64,000 nt of DNA from contig NZ_LMRW01000003.1 in the NCBI RefSeq assembly GCF_001428255.1, positions 3,466 through 67,465 on the forward strand, given 5' to 3'. Positions 31,955-40,304 of this stretch are shown here, piece by piece. The translations under genes were made by a program, and so were the position numbers. The notes beneath the pieces were generated by a model. It ran no database searches, was not told the origin of the DNA, and was given only the letters and a program-made list of their open reading frames with translations. The DNA is from Agromyces sp. Soil535 (lineage in GTDB: Bacteria > Actinomycetota > Actinomycetes > Actinomycetales > Microbacteriaceae). Numbering within the stretch: the first letter of the stretch is position 1; each line of letters starts with the position of its first letter.

Positions 31955-32940
31955 GCGCGCTCCAATCGACGCTGGGTGCGGATGTAGATGAGGCCGAAGA
32001 CGAACGCGAGCACGATGAGCAGGTTGCCCACCGCGGCAGCCGGGCTCAGCTCGGGCGACCCGCCGCCGAACCCGAGCCGGTACGACCAGATCGCGAACGT
32101 GGTCGACGAGTTGCCGGGGCCCCCGCGCGTCATGATCCAGATGATGTCGAAGACCTTCAGCGTGTAGACGAGACCCAGGAGGATCGTGATCGCCGACACC
32201 GGACGGAGGAGCGGGAAGGTGATGCGCCAGAACGTCTGCCAGCTGCTGGCGCCATCGAGCGCCGCGGCCTCGTAGACCTCGCCGGGGATGTTCTGCAGGC
32301 CGCTGTAGAGGATCACGAGGTTGAACGGGATGCCGATCCAGATGTTCGCGATGAGCACCGACACCATGGCCCACTGCGGCGAGGTCAGCCAGTTCACCTG
32401 GGTGAGGCCGACGGCCTCGAGGCCCGCGTTGACGATGCCCGACTCGCTGTTGAGCATCCACGCCCAGATCGACGCGGAGACGAGCAGCGGCAGCAGCCAT
32501 GGCACCAGGAAGAGTGCGCGCAGGGTGGCCGCAAGCGGGAACCGCTTGAAGAAGAACACCGCGAGCGCGAGGCCGATCGCGAACTGGAACACGATCGACA
32601 CAAGCGTGAACACCGCCGTGTTGATGAGCGCCGGCGTGAACGTCGAGCTCTGGATGACCTCGACGTAGTTGTCGAACCAGACGAACGGCGCCGTTCCGTC
32701 GATGAAGGAACGGAGGGTGTAGTCGCGGAAGCTCAGGTCGAGGTTCCGGTAGAGCGGATACGCGTAGAAGACGACGAGGTAGACGACGACGGGCGCGATG
32801 AACGCCCACGCCGTCAGCTGCGCCCGAAGGCGCCGTCGGCTGCGAAGCGGACGAGCCGGGGAGATGGCGCCGATGGACGGCGCCACCTCCCCCGCGTCGT
32901 CGCGCACCGCCACCCTGGATGTGGTCTGCGTCGCGGTCAT
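31951..32940 (-). CDS. Sugar ABC transporter permease, MalF type (locus B)
   Basis: A 329-residue permease. After a polar 45-residue N-terminus the first membrane helix reads AWAFIAPVVVYLVVFYAYPL. The EAA loop is EVYEAAALDGASSWQTFWRI, followed by FDIIWIMTRGGPGNSSTTFA, a typical late MalF signature. AGAGAGAG precedes the ATG at 32940. It follows the binding-protein gene by 43 bp. Confidence 0.92.
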   Translation of the reverse strand: MTATQTTSRVAVRDDAGEVAPSIGAISPARPLRSRRRLRAQLTAWAFIAPVVVYLVVFYAYPLYRNLDLSFRDYTLRSFIDGTAPFVWFDNYVEVIQSSTFTPALINTAVFTLVSIVFQFAIGLALAVFFFKRFPLAATLRALFLVPWLLPLLVSASIWAWMLNSESGIVNAGLEAVGLTQVNWLTSPQWAMVSVLIANIWIGIPFNLVILYSGLQNIPGEVYEAAALDGASSWQTFWRITFPLLRPVSAITILLGLVYTLKVFDIIWIMTRGGPGNSSTTFAIWSYRLGFGGGSPELSPAAAVGNLLIVLAFVFGLIYIRTQRRLERA

Positions 32941-32983
32941 CTGACTCTCTCTCCATCGAAGGGCGGTGCGGGTGTGCTGTCGG

Positions 32984-34210
32984 CTACTTGAGCTTGTCGG
33001 CCGCCGCAGCCTGTGCCTCGGCGAGCGCGTCGGCCGGCGAGGCCGCTCCGCTCAGGGCGTTCTGCACGGCGGTGTAGAGCTGCTCCGAGATGACGCCGTA
33101 CGAGATGCCGAGGTTGTCGGCCGTGCGGGGCTTCGCGTCACCCACGGCGCCGATCCAGAACTCGAGCGACGAGTCGGCGGCGAGCTGGGCGGCCTGCCCG
33201 TCGGCCGTCGGCGCGACGTACCCGAGCGCGGTCGCGCCCGTGTCGCCGGAGCTCAGGCATTCGACGATCGCAGCGGATGTCTCGTAGCGCGAGGTGTCCT
33301 TCTGGACCGGGATCGTGATGAACTCGCCACCGGTCGGGGCGGGGGCGACCCCGCCGTCGATGCCCGGGATCTGGACGGACAGGTAGCCGGCCTCGTCGGC
33401 CGCGGACTTGAACCACGAGCCGTTCTCGGCGAAGGCGTACTCACCGGTCATGAACTCGTCCCAGCTGGTGCCCTGGGTGTTCGAGATCACGGAGTTCGGG
33501 GCGAGGCCGTTGTTCAGCCAGTCGGTCCACAGCTGGAGGGCGCTCTCAGCCTGGGCGGAGTCGAGCTCCGTGAGGTCGGCTCCGGCTCCCCAGAACCACG
33601 GGAGGAACTGGAACGAACCCTCCTCGGTGCCGACGGCGGAGAACGTGATGCCCTTCTTGCCCGACGCGACGACCTTCTCGAGGGCCGCGGTGAGCGAGGC
33701 GTAGTCGGTCACCGAGGCGATGTCGACGCCCGCGGCCTCGAGCACGGTCGGGTTGTAGTAGAGGCCGAGGGTGTTCGCCCCGACGGGCACGCCGTAGACC
33801 TTGCCGTCGATCTCGCCGGCGCTGAGGATGTTCGCCTCGATGTTCGAGACGTCGAACCCGTTGTCATCGGTCGTCGTGAGCAGGCCGGCATCCGCGAGCG
33901 TCGAGACCTTCGGGTTGTCGACCATGGCGACGTCGGGCAGGTTGCCTGCGGCCGTGGTGAGGTCCTTGACGGTGTCGCCGGTGTTGCCGGCGTTGCGCTC
34001 GATCGTGATGTCGAGGTCGGCGGCGCAGGCGTCGATGGCCTTGGCCCAGGTCGACTCGGCATCGCGATCGGGGTACGGGTCCCACAGCGTGAACTCGGTC
34101 GACGCCGACGAGCTCTCGCCCGAGGTCGAGCATCCGGTGAGCGCGGCTGCTGCCACGCCGACGGTGATGATGGCGGCGCCGAAGACGCGCGCCCTGTGCT
34201 GAATTGCCAC
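32984..34210 (-). CDS. Sugar ABC transporter solute-binding lipoprotein (locus B)
   Basis: A 408-residue binding protein. The signal sequence ends in the lipobox LTGC with lipid-modified Cys27, followed by a Ser-rich linker (STSGESSSAST). The body shows EFTLWDPYPDRDAESTWAKA, NLPDVAMVDNPKVSTLADAG, GVPVGANTLGLYYNPTVLE and GSWFKSAADEAGYLSVQIPG. GTG 34210 has a perfect AAGGAGGA ribosome site. Operator B2 lies 44 bp upstream. It is the first transport gene of the locus B operon. Confidence 0.92.
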   Translation of the reverse strand: MAIQHRARVFGAAIITVGVAAAALTGCSTSGESSSASTEFTLWDPYPDRDAESTWAKAIDACAADLDITIERNAGNTGDTVKDLTTAAGNLPDVAMVDNPKVSTLADAGLLTTTDDNGFDVSNIEANILSAGEIDGKVYGVPVGANTLGLYYNPTVLEAAGVDIASVTDYASLTAALEKVVASGKKGITFSAVGTEEGSFQFLPWFWGAGADLTELDSAQAESALQLWTDWLNNGLAPNSVISNTQGTSWDEFMTGEYAFAENGSWFKSAADEAGYLSVQIPGIDGGVAPAPTGGEFITIPVQKDTSRYETSAAIVECLSSGDTGATALGYVAPTADGQAAQLAADSSLEFWIGAVGDAKPRTADNLGISYGVISEQLYTAVQNALSGAASPADALAEAQAAAADKLK

Positions 34211-34254
34211 GGTATTCCTCCTTGAATGATGCGGGTGGTGCTTCTTGGTGTCTG

Positions 34255-34268
34255 TCGAACCGGTTCGA
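34255..34268. promoter_or_regulatory. LacI-family operator B2
   Basis: TCGAACCGGTTCGA, extending to a 16-bp palindrome (GTCGAACCGGTTCGAC, 34254-34269), upstream of the locus B binding-protein gene. It lies between the lacI-type stop and the operon start. Confidence 0.88.
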
Positions 34269-34309
34269 CTCGCAAGCCGACGGATGTCCCGCCAGGATGC
34301 GGGACGGGG

Positions 34310-35314
34310 TCAGCGGGTACTGCCTCGATCCGTCAGTTCGGGTGCGATGAATCGGACCACTGGCGCACCGGCGCCGTCCGGATCCTGCATTCGCTGCACG
34401 AGCGCCTGGACCGCTGCGCGGCCCAGCTTGTCCGGCGACGTCTCGATGGCCGTGTACGGCAGCGAGAAGAGTCGACCGAAGTCTTCCGAGTAGATGCCGA
34501 CGACCGAGAGGTCGTCGGGGACGCGAACGCCGCGGGCGTTGAGCACGGGGGGCAGGCCGGCGATCATCGCGTCGTTGTGCACGATGATCGCCGTTGCGGT
34601 CGGCCGCTGGTCGAGGATCGCGTTGAGCGACTCGGTGACCGCCGGCTGTTGGGTCTCGCCGTAGAAGGGGTGGATGCGCAGTCCGTAGCGCGCGGCGCGC
34701 TCGAGCGCGGCGTCGCGGAAGCGCCAGGCGTAGGCGCCGCCGCGGGTGATCACATGCTCGTTCGGCGAGATCAGGATGATCTCGCGGTGGCCGAGCTCAT
34801 AGAGGTGGTCGACGAGCATCCGCGCGGCCTCGCCGAAGTCCAGGTCGAACACGTCGAGTCCCTCGGTGTCCTTCGGGAGGCCGACGAGCGCCCCTGGCTG
34901 CCGCGCGGCGCGCAGTGGCGGGACCCGCTCGTCGTCGTGCGCGACGTTCAGGAGGATGACGCCGTCGACCATGTCGGAGTCCGTGATCCGGCGCAGCGCC
35001 CGTGGGCCGTCGTCTTCGGTGACCATGAGGATGTCGTAGCCGGCCTCGCGCGCGGCATCCGAGATCGGCAGCACGTACTGCAGCATGGCAGGCGAGAACT
35101 CGTCGCGGAAGAACTGCACGAAGAGGCCGATGACCTTGGTCTGCGAGGTCGCGAGCGCTCGTGCTCCGGCATTCGGGGTGAAGCCGAGCTGGCGGATGGC
35201 GGATTCGATGCGCTCACGCGTCTCGCTGGAGATGGTCCGCTTGCCCGAGAGGGCGTACGACACGGTGCTGCGGGAGACCCCCGCCGCCTTGGCTACATCG
35301 CCGATCGTTGCCAC
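34310..35314 (-). CDS. LacI family regulator of locus B
   Basis: A 334-residue repressor. The HTH (residues 1-50) reads MATIGDVAKAAGVSRSTVSY, ALSGKRTISSETRERIESAI, then the hinge FTPNAGARALATSQT. The effector domain has VIGLFVQFFRDEFSPAMLQY, VDGVILLN and LSVVGIYSEDFGRLFSLPYT. The start is GTG 35314. It sits directly upstream of the ABC operon on the same strand. Four copies of TCGAACCRRTTCGA-type sites in the locus, two of them upstream of this gene, indicate autoregulation and control of the transporter and the secreted hydrolase. The effector sugar is unknown. Confidence 0.92.
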   Translation of the reverse strand: MATIGDVAKAAGVSRSTVSYALSGKRTISSETRERIESAIRQLGFTPNAGARALATSQTKVIGLFVQFFRDEFSPAMLQYVLPISDAAREAGYDILMVTEDDGPRALRRITDSDMVDGVILLNVAHDDERVPPLRAARQPGALVGLPKDTEGLDVFDLDFGEAARMLVDHLYELGHREIILISPNEHVITRGGAYAWRFRDAALERAARYGLRIHPFYGETQQPAVTESLNAILDQRPTATAIIVHNDAMIAGLPPVLNARGVRVPDDLSVVGIYSEDFGRLFSLPYTAIETSPDKLGRAAVQALVQRMQDPDGAGAPVVRFIAPELTDRGSTR

Positions 35315-35330
35315 GTCGTCCCGTTCTTCT

Positions 35331-35344
35331 TCGAACCGATTCGA
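35331..35344. promoter_or_regulatory. LacI-family operator B3 (one mismatch)
   Basis: TCGAACCGATTCGA, 17 bp upstream of the lacI-type start, well placed to repress that gene itself. It differs from B1, B2 and B4 at one base. Confidence 0.8.
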
Positions 35345-35460
35345 TGATTCTCTGCGGATTATTCCGGATTCTCGCCCGTTTCGTGTGGTCGAACGCGAAC
35401 ATTACGTGTTGATCTGTCGAACGAGCGGCTTGAATCCGTGTGTACGAGACTGTACGGTAA

Positions 35461-35474
35461 TCGAACCGGTTCGA
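35461..35474. promoter_or_regulatory. LacI-family operator B4
   Basis: TCGAACCGGTTCGA, 130 bp from B3 (start to start) and 147 bp upstream of the regulator gene. The distance would allow looping between B3 and B4. No divergent gene starts here, since the SDR gene at 35569 ends in this direction. Confidence 0.82.
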
Positions 35475-35568
35475 CAACGCAAGCCCCTTCCGAGATCGGG
35501 CGGGAGGGCGGATGCCGCGTGTGAGGCTCGGCATCCGCCCTGTGTCGGAGCCGCCGGCTCGCCCGGGG

Positions 35569-36276
35569 TCAGCGCCGCACGGCGAGCTCGGGATAGAGGC
35601 CGACCAGCTCCCCCGAGAGCGCGGACTTGACGTACACGCTCGTGTCGTCGGCGAGCACCTCGTGCGCACCGGCCTCGAGACCGTCGTAGATGGCCGCGAC
35701 GATGACCTCGGGGCGCTCCTTCGGCACGTCGAGGTCCGCGATCATCGGAGTGTCGGTGTACCCGAGATGTGCACCGACGACCTGTGTGCCCTGCCCCGCC
35801 AGCTCGAGCCGCAGCGAGTTGGTGATCGACCAGAACGCCGCCTTCGATGCGCTGTACGCATTGCCGCCGGCGTGCCAGCTGAGCGCGGAGTGGATGTCGA
35901 CGAGGGCACCTCCGCCGTTCGCCACGAGGACCGGCGCGAACGCCTGCGCCACCGCCAAGGGACCGAACACGTTCGTCTCGAAGAGCGAACGCACGTCGTC
36001 GAGACCGACGCTGAGCATCGGCTGACCGCCGATGGCGCCCGCGTTGTTCACCACCACGGTGGTGTCGGATGCCGCGGCCGCCGCTGCGGCGACGGACGCC
36101 TCGTCGGTCACGTCGAGCGCGAGCGGCACGACGCGGTCGTCGCCCCACTCGCGCGGGTTGCGGGCCGTGGCGTACACCTTCGCGGCGCCGCGCTCGAGGG
36201 CCTGGCGCACGAACTCCGTGCCGAGCCCGCCGTTGGCTCCGGTGATGAGGACGACGGCGTGGTGGAGATTGGTCAT
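35569..36276 (-). CDS. Short-chain dehydrogenase/reductase
   Basis: A 235-residue classical SDR. The Rossmann motif TGANGGLG is near residue 13, NNAGAIGG follows, the active-site Ser is in LVDIHSALSW and Tyr-Lys in AYSASKAAF. The substrate is not predictable. ATG 36276 follows GAAAGG. It is divergent from the HxlR regulator at 36362, with two operator-like palindromes between, so it is likely the regulator's target, as is common for HxlR/oxidoreductase pairs that respond to aldehydes or electrophiles. Confidence 0.9.
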   Translation of the reverse strand: MTNLHHAVVLITGANGGLGTEFVRQALERGAAKVYATARNPREWGDDRVVPLALDVTDEASVAAAAAAASDTTVVVNNAGAIGGQPMLSVGLDDVRSLFETNVFGPLAVAQAFAPVLVANGGGALVDIHSALSWHAGGNAYSASKAAFWSITNSLRLELAGQGTQVVGAHLGYTDTPMIADLDVPKERPEVIVAAIYDGLEAGAHEVLADDTSVYVKSALSGELVGLYPELAVRR

Positions 36277-36299
36277 GGTGTGTTGCCTTTCGCAGCTGA

Positions 36300-36344
36300 C
36301 TTGGAATCACCAAGCTAGCAGGCTGAGTTGGATTCTCCAACTCA
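36300..36344. promoter_or_regulatory. HxlR operators and leaderless promoter
   Basis: Two related inverted repeats: CTTGG-N5-CCAAG (36300-36314) and TGAGTTGG-N5-CCAACTCA (36324-36344). A TATGAT -10 box at 36350-36355 lies six bases before the HxlR ATG, and the second palindrome overlaps the matching -35 position. This suggests autorepression of a leaderless transcript. Confidence 0.7.
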
Positions 36345-36361
36345 GTTGGTATGATCGAGTC

Positions 36362-36829
36362 ATGCGACAGAATGCGGAGACCGCAGAGCGATGCTCCATC
36401 GCGCGCAGCCTGGAGGTGCTCGGCCAGAAGTGGTCGGTGCTCGTCCTGCGCGAGGCGATCCTCCGCGGCCGCACCCGCTTCGCCGAGTTCCGCGCGGAAC
36501 TGGGTGTCGCACCAGATGTGCTCACCGACCGGCTCGCCCGGCTGGTCGAGGCCGGCATCCTCGAGCGCAGACCCTATCGCGAGGCCGGCGAACGAGAGCG
36601 CGTGGAGTACGTGCTCACCGAAGCAGGCTGGGCGCTCAAGCCCGTGCTCGCCGCGATCAGCGCATGGGGCGACGAGTACCGCCCGAGCGGCTTCGGCCCC
36701 GCGGCCATCTACACCGAGCGCGAGACGGGTGCCCCCGTGCGGCTCGCGTTCCTCGACGGCGAGGGCGGTGAGCTCGACCCAGAGGATGTCGTCGCTGTGC
36801 CGGGCCCCGGGGCGACCGTCACGGCCTGA
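36362..36829 (+). CDS. HxlR family transcriptional regulator
   Basis: A 155-residue winged-helix regulator: CSIARSLEVLGQKWSVLVLR, EAILRGRTRFAEFRAELGVA, LTDRLARLVEAGILERRPYR, then the wing and EYVLTEAGWALKPVLAAISA. A conserved early Cys (C11) is present; in some HxlR proteins it senses electrophiles. ATG 36362 is supported by a -10 box six bases upstream. It is divergent from the SDR gene. Confidence 0.9.
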   Translation: MRQNAETAERCSIARSLEVLGQKWSVLVLREAILRGRTRFAEFRAELGVAPDVLTDRLARLVEAGILERRPYREAGERERVEYVLTEAGWALKPVLAAISAWGDEYRPSGFGPAAIYTERETGAPVRLAFLDGEGGELDPEDVVAVPGPGATVTA

Positions 36830-36853
36830 CGGTCACGCTGTCGAGCACACGCA

Positions 36854-38377
36854 CTACTCACGCAGCATCCCCCGCAGCGTCTGGATCGTGTCGGCGTCTT
36901 CGGGGCGCTTGTCGTCGCGGTAGCGCTTGACCCGCGCGAACCGCAGTGCGATGCCGCCCGGATAGCGGGTCGACCGCTGCACCCCGTCGATCGCGATCTC
37001 GACGACCGTGGTCGGAGCGACCCACACGGTGTTGCCGGTGCGCCGCACCTCGATCTGCTGGAAGTACTCGGTCTGCCACCGCAGCAGCTCGTCGGTGAGC
37101 CCCTTGAACGTCTTGCCGACCATCACGTAGTCGCCCGGCTCACCGAACTCGCCCGTCGGGTCGAGCGCGCCGAGGTGCAGGTTCGACAGCCAGCCCTCGC
37201 GCCGTCCGTACCCCCATTCGCAGGCGAGCACCACGAGGTCGTAGGTGTGCACGGGCTTCACCTTGATCCAGCTCGATCCCCGGCGGCCGGCCGCGTAGGG
37301 CGAGCCGATCGCCTTGACCACGATGCCCTCCTGGCCGGCGGCGAGCGCGTCGCGCGAGACGCGCTCGGCGACCTCGGGATCTGCCGTCACCTCGCCGGGG
37401 ATGCGGTGCTCGCCGGCGATGCGCTCGAGCTCGCCGAGGCGGGTCGCGAGCGGCTCGTCGAGCAGGTCGCGCCCGTCGACGTGCAGCACGTCGAAGAACC
37501 ACGGATGCAGCAGCGTCTCGCGCGCGGTCTCGGCGCCGAACCGCGACATCGTCTCCTGGAAGGGCCGCGGCCCACCGTCTTCGTCGAGCGACAGCGTCTC
37601 CCCGTCGAGGATCACGTCGCGCACCGGCATCCGCCGCACGACGTCGACGACCTCGGGCAGGCGATGCGTGATGTCGGCGAGGTTGCGGGTGAACACGCGC
37701 ACGTCGTCGCCCGAGCGATGCACCTGGATGCGCGCACCGTCGAGCTTGTATTCGACGGATGCCTCGCCCGTCGTCGTGACCGCGTCGGCCGCGCTCGGGG
37801 CGGTCGCGGCGAGCATCGGGAGCACCGGGCGGCCGACGACCAGTCCGACCGCGTCGAGCTCTGCCGGGTCGCCGGTGAGCGCGAGCCGGGCGGTCTCGCC
37901 GAGGTCGCCCGACAGCATCGCGGCGCGACGCACGATGTCGCCCGGACGGTCGGCGGCGCGAGCGATCGCGTCGGTGAGCACGCCCTCGAGGGCACCGGTG
38001 CGCATGTCGCCCAGGAGCACCCGCCCGAGGAAGCCCTGCTCCCGCTCGGTCGCGCGGGCGGTGAGTTCGCGGAGCGCGCGGGCACGCTCGGCCGCCGACC
38101 CAGCTCCGGAGGTCACGGCCAGCCGGTCGAGCAGCTCGTCGAGCTCGGCGATGGTGAGCGTCGGCGACTCGGCCGGCTCGCCCATCGCGGCGGCGACCCC
38201 GCGCCATCCGACCCCGACGCGCCCCTGCCGCGGCTTGCCCACGAGGAAGCCCACGGCGGGCGCGATCTCGTCGGGCTCGAGCCGCACGAGCAGCCCGGCG
38301 AGCGCATCGACCTTCGCCAGCCGCGATCGCGTCGAAGCGACGGCATCGGCCGTGGTCACGAGCTCGTCGAGCAGCAC
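36854..38377 (-). CDS. lig: ATP-dependent DNA ligase
   Basis: A 507-residue ligase of the actinobacterial LigB type. The N-terminal DNA-binding domain (about 1-190) is followed by the adenylation domain with nucleophile K211 in SVEYKLDGARIQVH, motif III DVILDGETLSLDEDG, motif IV EGIVVKAIGSPYAAG and motif V SSWIKVKP, then an OB-fold with motif VI ALRFARVKRYRDDK. The GTG at 38377 (VLLDELVTTADAV) matches the family start; upstream residues are not conserved. Such ligases act in repair alongside the NAD-dependent LigA. It is unrelated to its neighbours. Confidence 0.93.
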   Translation of the reverse strand: MLLDELVTTADAVASTRSRLAKVDALAGLLVRLEPDEIAPAVGFLVGKPRQGRVGVGWRGVAAAMGEPAESPTLTIAELDELLDRLAVTSGAGSAAERARALRELTARATEREQGFLGRVLLGDMRTGALEGVLTDAIARAADRPGDIVRRAAMLSGDLGETARLALTGDPAELDAVGLVVGRPVLPMLAATAPSAADAVTTTGEASVEYKLDGARIQVHRSGDDVRVFTRNLADITHRLPEVVDVVRRMPVRDVILDGETLSLDEDGGPRPFQETMSRFGAETARETLLHPWFFDVLHVDGRDLLDEPLATRLGELERIAGEHRIPGEVTADPEVAERVSRDALAAGQEGIVVKAIGSPYAAGRRGSSWIKVKPVHTYDLVVLACEWGYGRREGWLSNLHLGALDPTGEFGEPGDYVMVGKTFKGLTDELLRWQTEYFQQIEVRRTGNTVWVAPTTVVEIAIDGVQRSTRYPGGIALRFARVKRYRDDKRPEDADTIQTLRGMLRE

Positions 38378-38510
38378 GGGGCCAGTCTGCCACCGGCATC
38401 CGACACCGGGGCGCATCAGGATGCCCTCTTGCACGAGCGGGCACGCGACCGCCATGATGGCGTCCGGATCTCCCCCGATCCGTCCCCTTCACACCAATCC
38501 GAGGAGCCCC

Positions 38511-38981
38511 ATGGCCGTCGAGTCCCCGACCGTCGATTCCCAGCCCGCCAAGGCCGCCGCCCTGTCCCAGCCGCTGTACGGCGCGACGATCGGCCAGGCC
38601 ATCGCGCGGTTCTTCGGGAAGTACGCGACCTTCTCGGGCCGCGCGAGCCGCAGCGAGTTCTGGTGGGTCTACCTCGCCTACGTGGTCGTGGGCGTCGCGA
38701 TCATGATCCCGCTGAGCGCCGTCGGCATCACGAACGTGACCGTGACGGCGGACTACCAGATCGTATACGGGCCCGGCTACTGGACCGTCTGGACCATCAG
38801 CCTGATCGTGACCCTCGCGCTCCTCGTACCGTTCCTCGCGATCTTCTGGCGGCGCCTGCATGACACGAATCGCTCGGGTGGGTATTACTTCCTCGCCTTC
38901 ATCCCATTCGTCGGCCCCATCATCGTGATCGTCCTGCTCGCCCTGCCGAGCAGTCCCGCCGGCGCCCGTTTCGACCGCTGA
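38511..38981 (+). CDS. DUF805 family membrane protein
   Basis: A 156-residue membrane protein. The DUF805 signature FFGKYATFSGRASRSEFWWV is followed by three or four hydrophobic segments (VYLAYVVVGVAIMIPL, WTISLIVTLALLVPFLAIFW, YYFLAFIPFVGPIIVIVLLA) and the internal RRLHDTNRSGGYYF typical of the family. Function unknown. ATG 38511 has GAGGAG seven bases upstream. It is divergent from the ligase gene. Confidence 0.9.
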   Translation: MAVESPTVDSQPAKAAALSQPLYGATIGQAIARFFGKYATFSGRASRSEFWWVYLAYVVVGVAIMIPLSAVGITNVTVTADYQIVYGPGYWTVWTISLIVTLALLVPFLAIFWRRLHDTNRSGGYYFLAFIPFVGPIIVIVLLALPSSPAGARFDR

Positions 38982-39069
38982 GTCCCGGCTCGCCCTGACG
39001 GCGGCCGGCGATGGGGGTAGTCCCCGCGCCGGCCGTTTCCCGACACCGTCGCGGATGAGGCGGCCGCGC

Positions 39070-39606
39070 TCACGTCCTGCGCGGCACGTAGCTGAGGATC
39101 GTGATGCCCGAGGCGAGCACGTGCATGCCGGCCGCGCGCAGGCCGATCGGCCGGGGGGACGTCAATCGCAGGCCGCTGCCGCCGTGGATGTGCGGAAACA
39201 CGCCGACCCGCAGCTCGTCGAGCAGCCCGTGCTCGACGAGGAACGCGCCGAGCTCGCCGAACCCGTACGACACGATCGTGTCGAACCGGCCCTTCAGGTC
39301 GCAGACGGCCGCCTCGACGTCACCCTCGATCAGGGTGGCGTTCCACTCCAGCGGGCCGGTGCGCGTTCGCGAGACGACGAACTTCGGGATCGCGTTCAGC
39401 CGGTCGGCGAAGCCGAGCGCGTCGTGCTGCCGCATCCAGTACGCCGACAGGCCCTCGTAGGTCTCTCGGCCGAGCAGCAGCGCATCGCTGGCGAACAACA
39501 ACTCGTGCGACGCTCGCTGCTCGTCATCGGCCGAGACGTACCACTCGTCGACGTGGTCGAACACGCCGTCGAGCGTCATCTGGAATGTGGCGATGATGCG
39601 GCCCAT
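39070..39606 (-). CDS. DHFR/RibD C-terminal-like reductase (second paralogue)
   Basis: A 178-residue protein of the same superfamily as the gene at 6441: MGRIIATFQMTLDGVFDHVD, SDALLLGRETYEGLSAYWM, LNAIPKFVVSRTRTGPLEWN, DTIVSYGFGELGAFLVEHGL and RVGVFPHIHGGSGLRL. ATG 39606 with GGAGAGGA upstream is chosen over the longer frame from 39702. The physiological substrate is unknown. It is convergent with the DUF805 gene. Confidence 0.85.
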   Translation of the reverse strand: MGRIIATFQMTLDGVFDHVDEWYVSADDEQRASHELLFASDALLLGRETYEGLSAYWMRQHDALGFADRLNAIPKFVVSRTRTGPLEWNATLIEGDVEAAVCDLKGRFDTIVSYGFGELGAFLVEHGLLDELRVGVFPHIHGGSGLRLTSPRPIGLRAAGMHVLASGITILSYVPRRT

Positions 39607-39734
39607 GGTTGCGTCCTCTCCGAGTCCGATCCTCCCCCCATGCTCCGAACGGCGACACCCCTCATCGACATGTCCCCCGAAATCGGGATGAGCGGATGTC
39701 ACGTGCGCATCCCGCTCACGGAAGAATGTCTCGC

Positions 39735-40208
39735 ATGGCTCTCTTCTCCCGGCGTTCGGCGCGCACCGACGCGGCCTCGCCGCCGCCCCGGTTGAGCGAG
39801 CTCACCGACGTGGAGCAGGAGTGGATCGACAGCCTCATCGCCATCGTCGCCGACACCGGCACCGACATCGGCGACGTCGGCCAGATCCGGGACCTGTACG
39901 AGAAGTCCGTCACCCAGTGGCATCGGGTGAATCCCCCGGAGCGAGTGGATCCCCATCCGATGATCAACGCGATCGGATCGGCGTTGGGTGAGCACCTCGT
40001 GCTGAGGACGCAGCTGCGGTGGATGATCGCCGACGACGGGCACCGTACGGAGCTCGCCCTGCACGAGCCCAGGTCGAAGATGCTCCTCTACCCGACCGAC
40101 CTCGTGGCCGAACGCTGGATCGCCCACGACGGAGGCGAGTTCATTCCGGCGACCGTCCACCGCGTGGTGGCGGCGCTGCCCGTCACGAGCGGGCGCCGGC
40201 GCGCGTAG
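39735..40208 (+). CDS. Conserved hypothetical protein, DUF3806-like
   Basis: A 157-residue soluble protein. After a short basic N-terminus it reads LTDVEQEWIDSLIAIVADTG, INAIGSALGEHLVLRTQLRW, then SKMLLYPTDLVAERWIAHDG and VHRVVAALPV, which resembles DUF3806 proteins. Function unknown. ATG 39735 is chosen; ATG 39726 is possible but too close to GGAAG. No operon partner is seen. Confidence 0.65.
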   Translation: MALFSRRSARTDAASPPPRLSELTDVEQEWIDSLIAIVADTGTDIGDVGQIRDLYEKSVTQWHRVNPPERVDPHPMINAIGSALGEHLVLRTQLRWMIADDGHRTELALHEPRSKMLLYPTDLVAERWIAHDGGEFIPATVHRVVAALPVTSGRRRA

Positions 40209-40267
40209 GCGGCACGACTCGGGTCGGGCGAACGCGGCGCGACTCGGGACGAATGGACCAGGTGCCC

Positions 40268-40304
40268 TTGACATCCGGACCCTAGTAACGTGCAATATAT
40301 TGCA
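40268..40304 (+). promoter_or_regulatory. Leaderless gntR promoter with operator over the start codon
   Basis: TTGACA at 40268-40273 is a perfect -35. Seventeen bases later TGCAAT (40291-40296) is a plausible -10, seven bases before the ATG. The perfect 14-bp palindrome TGCAATATATTGCA (40291-40304) covers the -10 and reaches the A of the ATG, a strong candidate GntR autorepression site. Confidence 0.75.
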
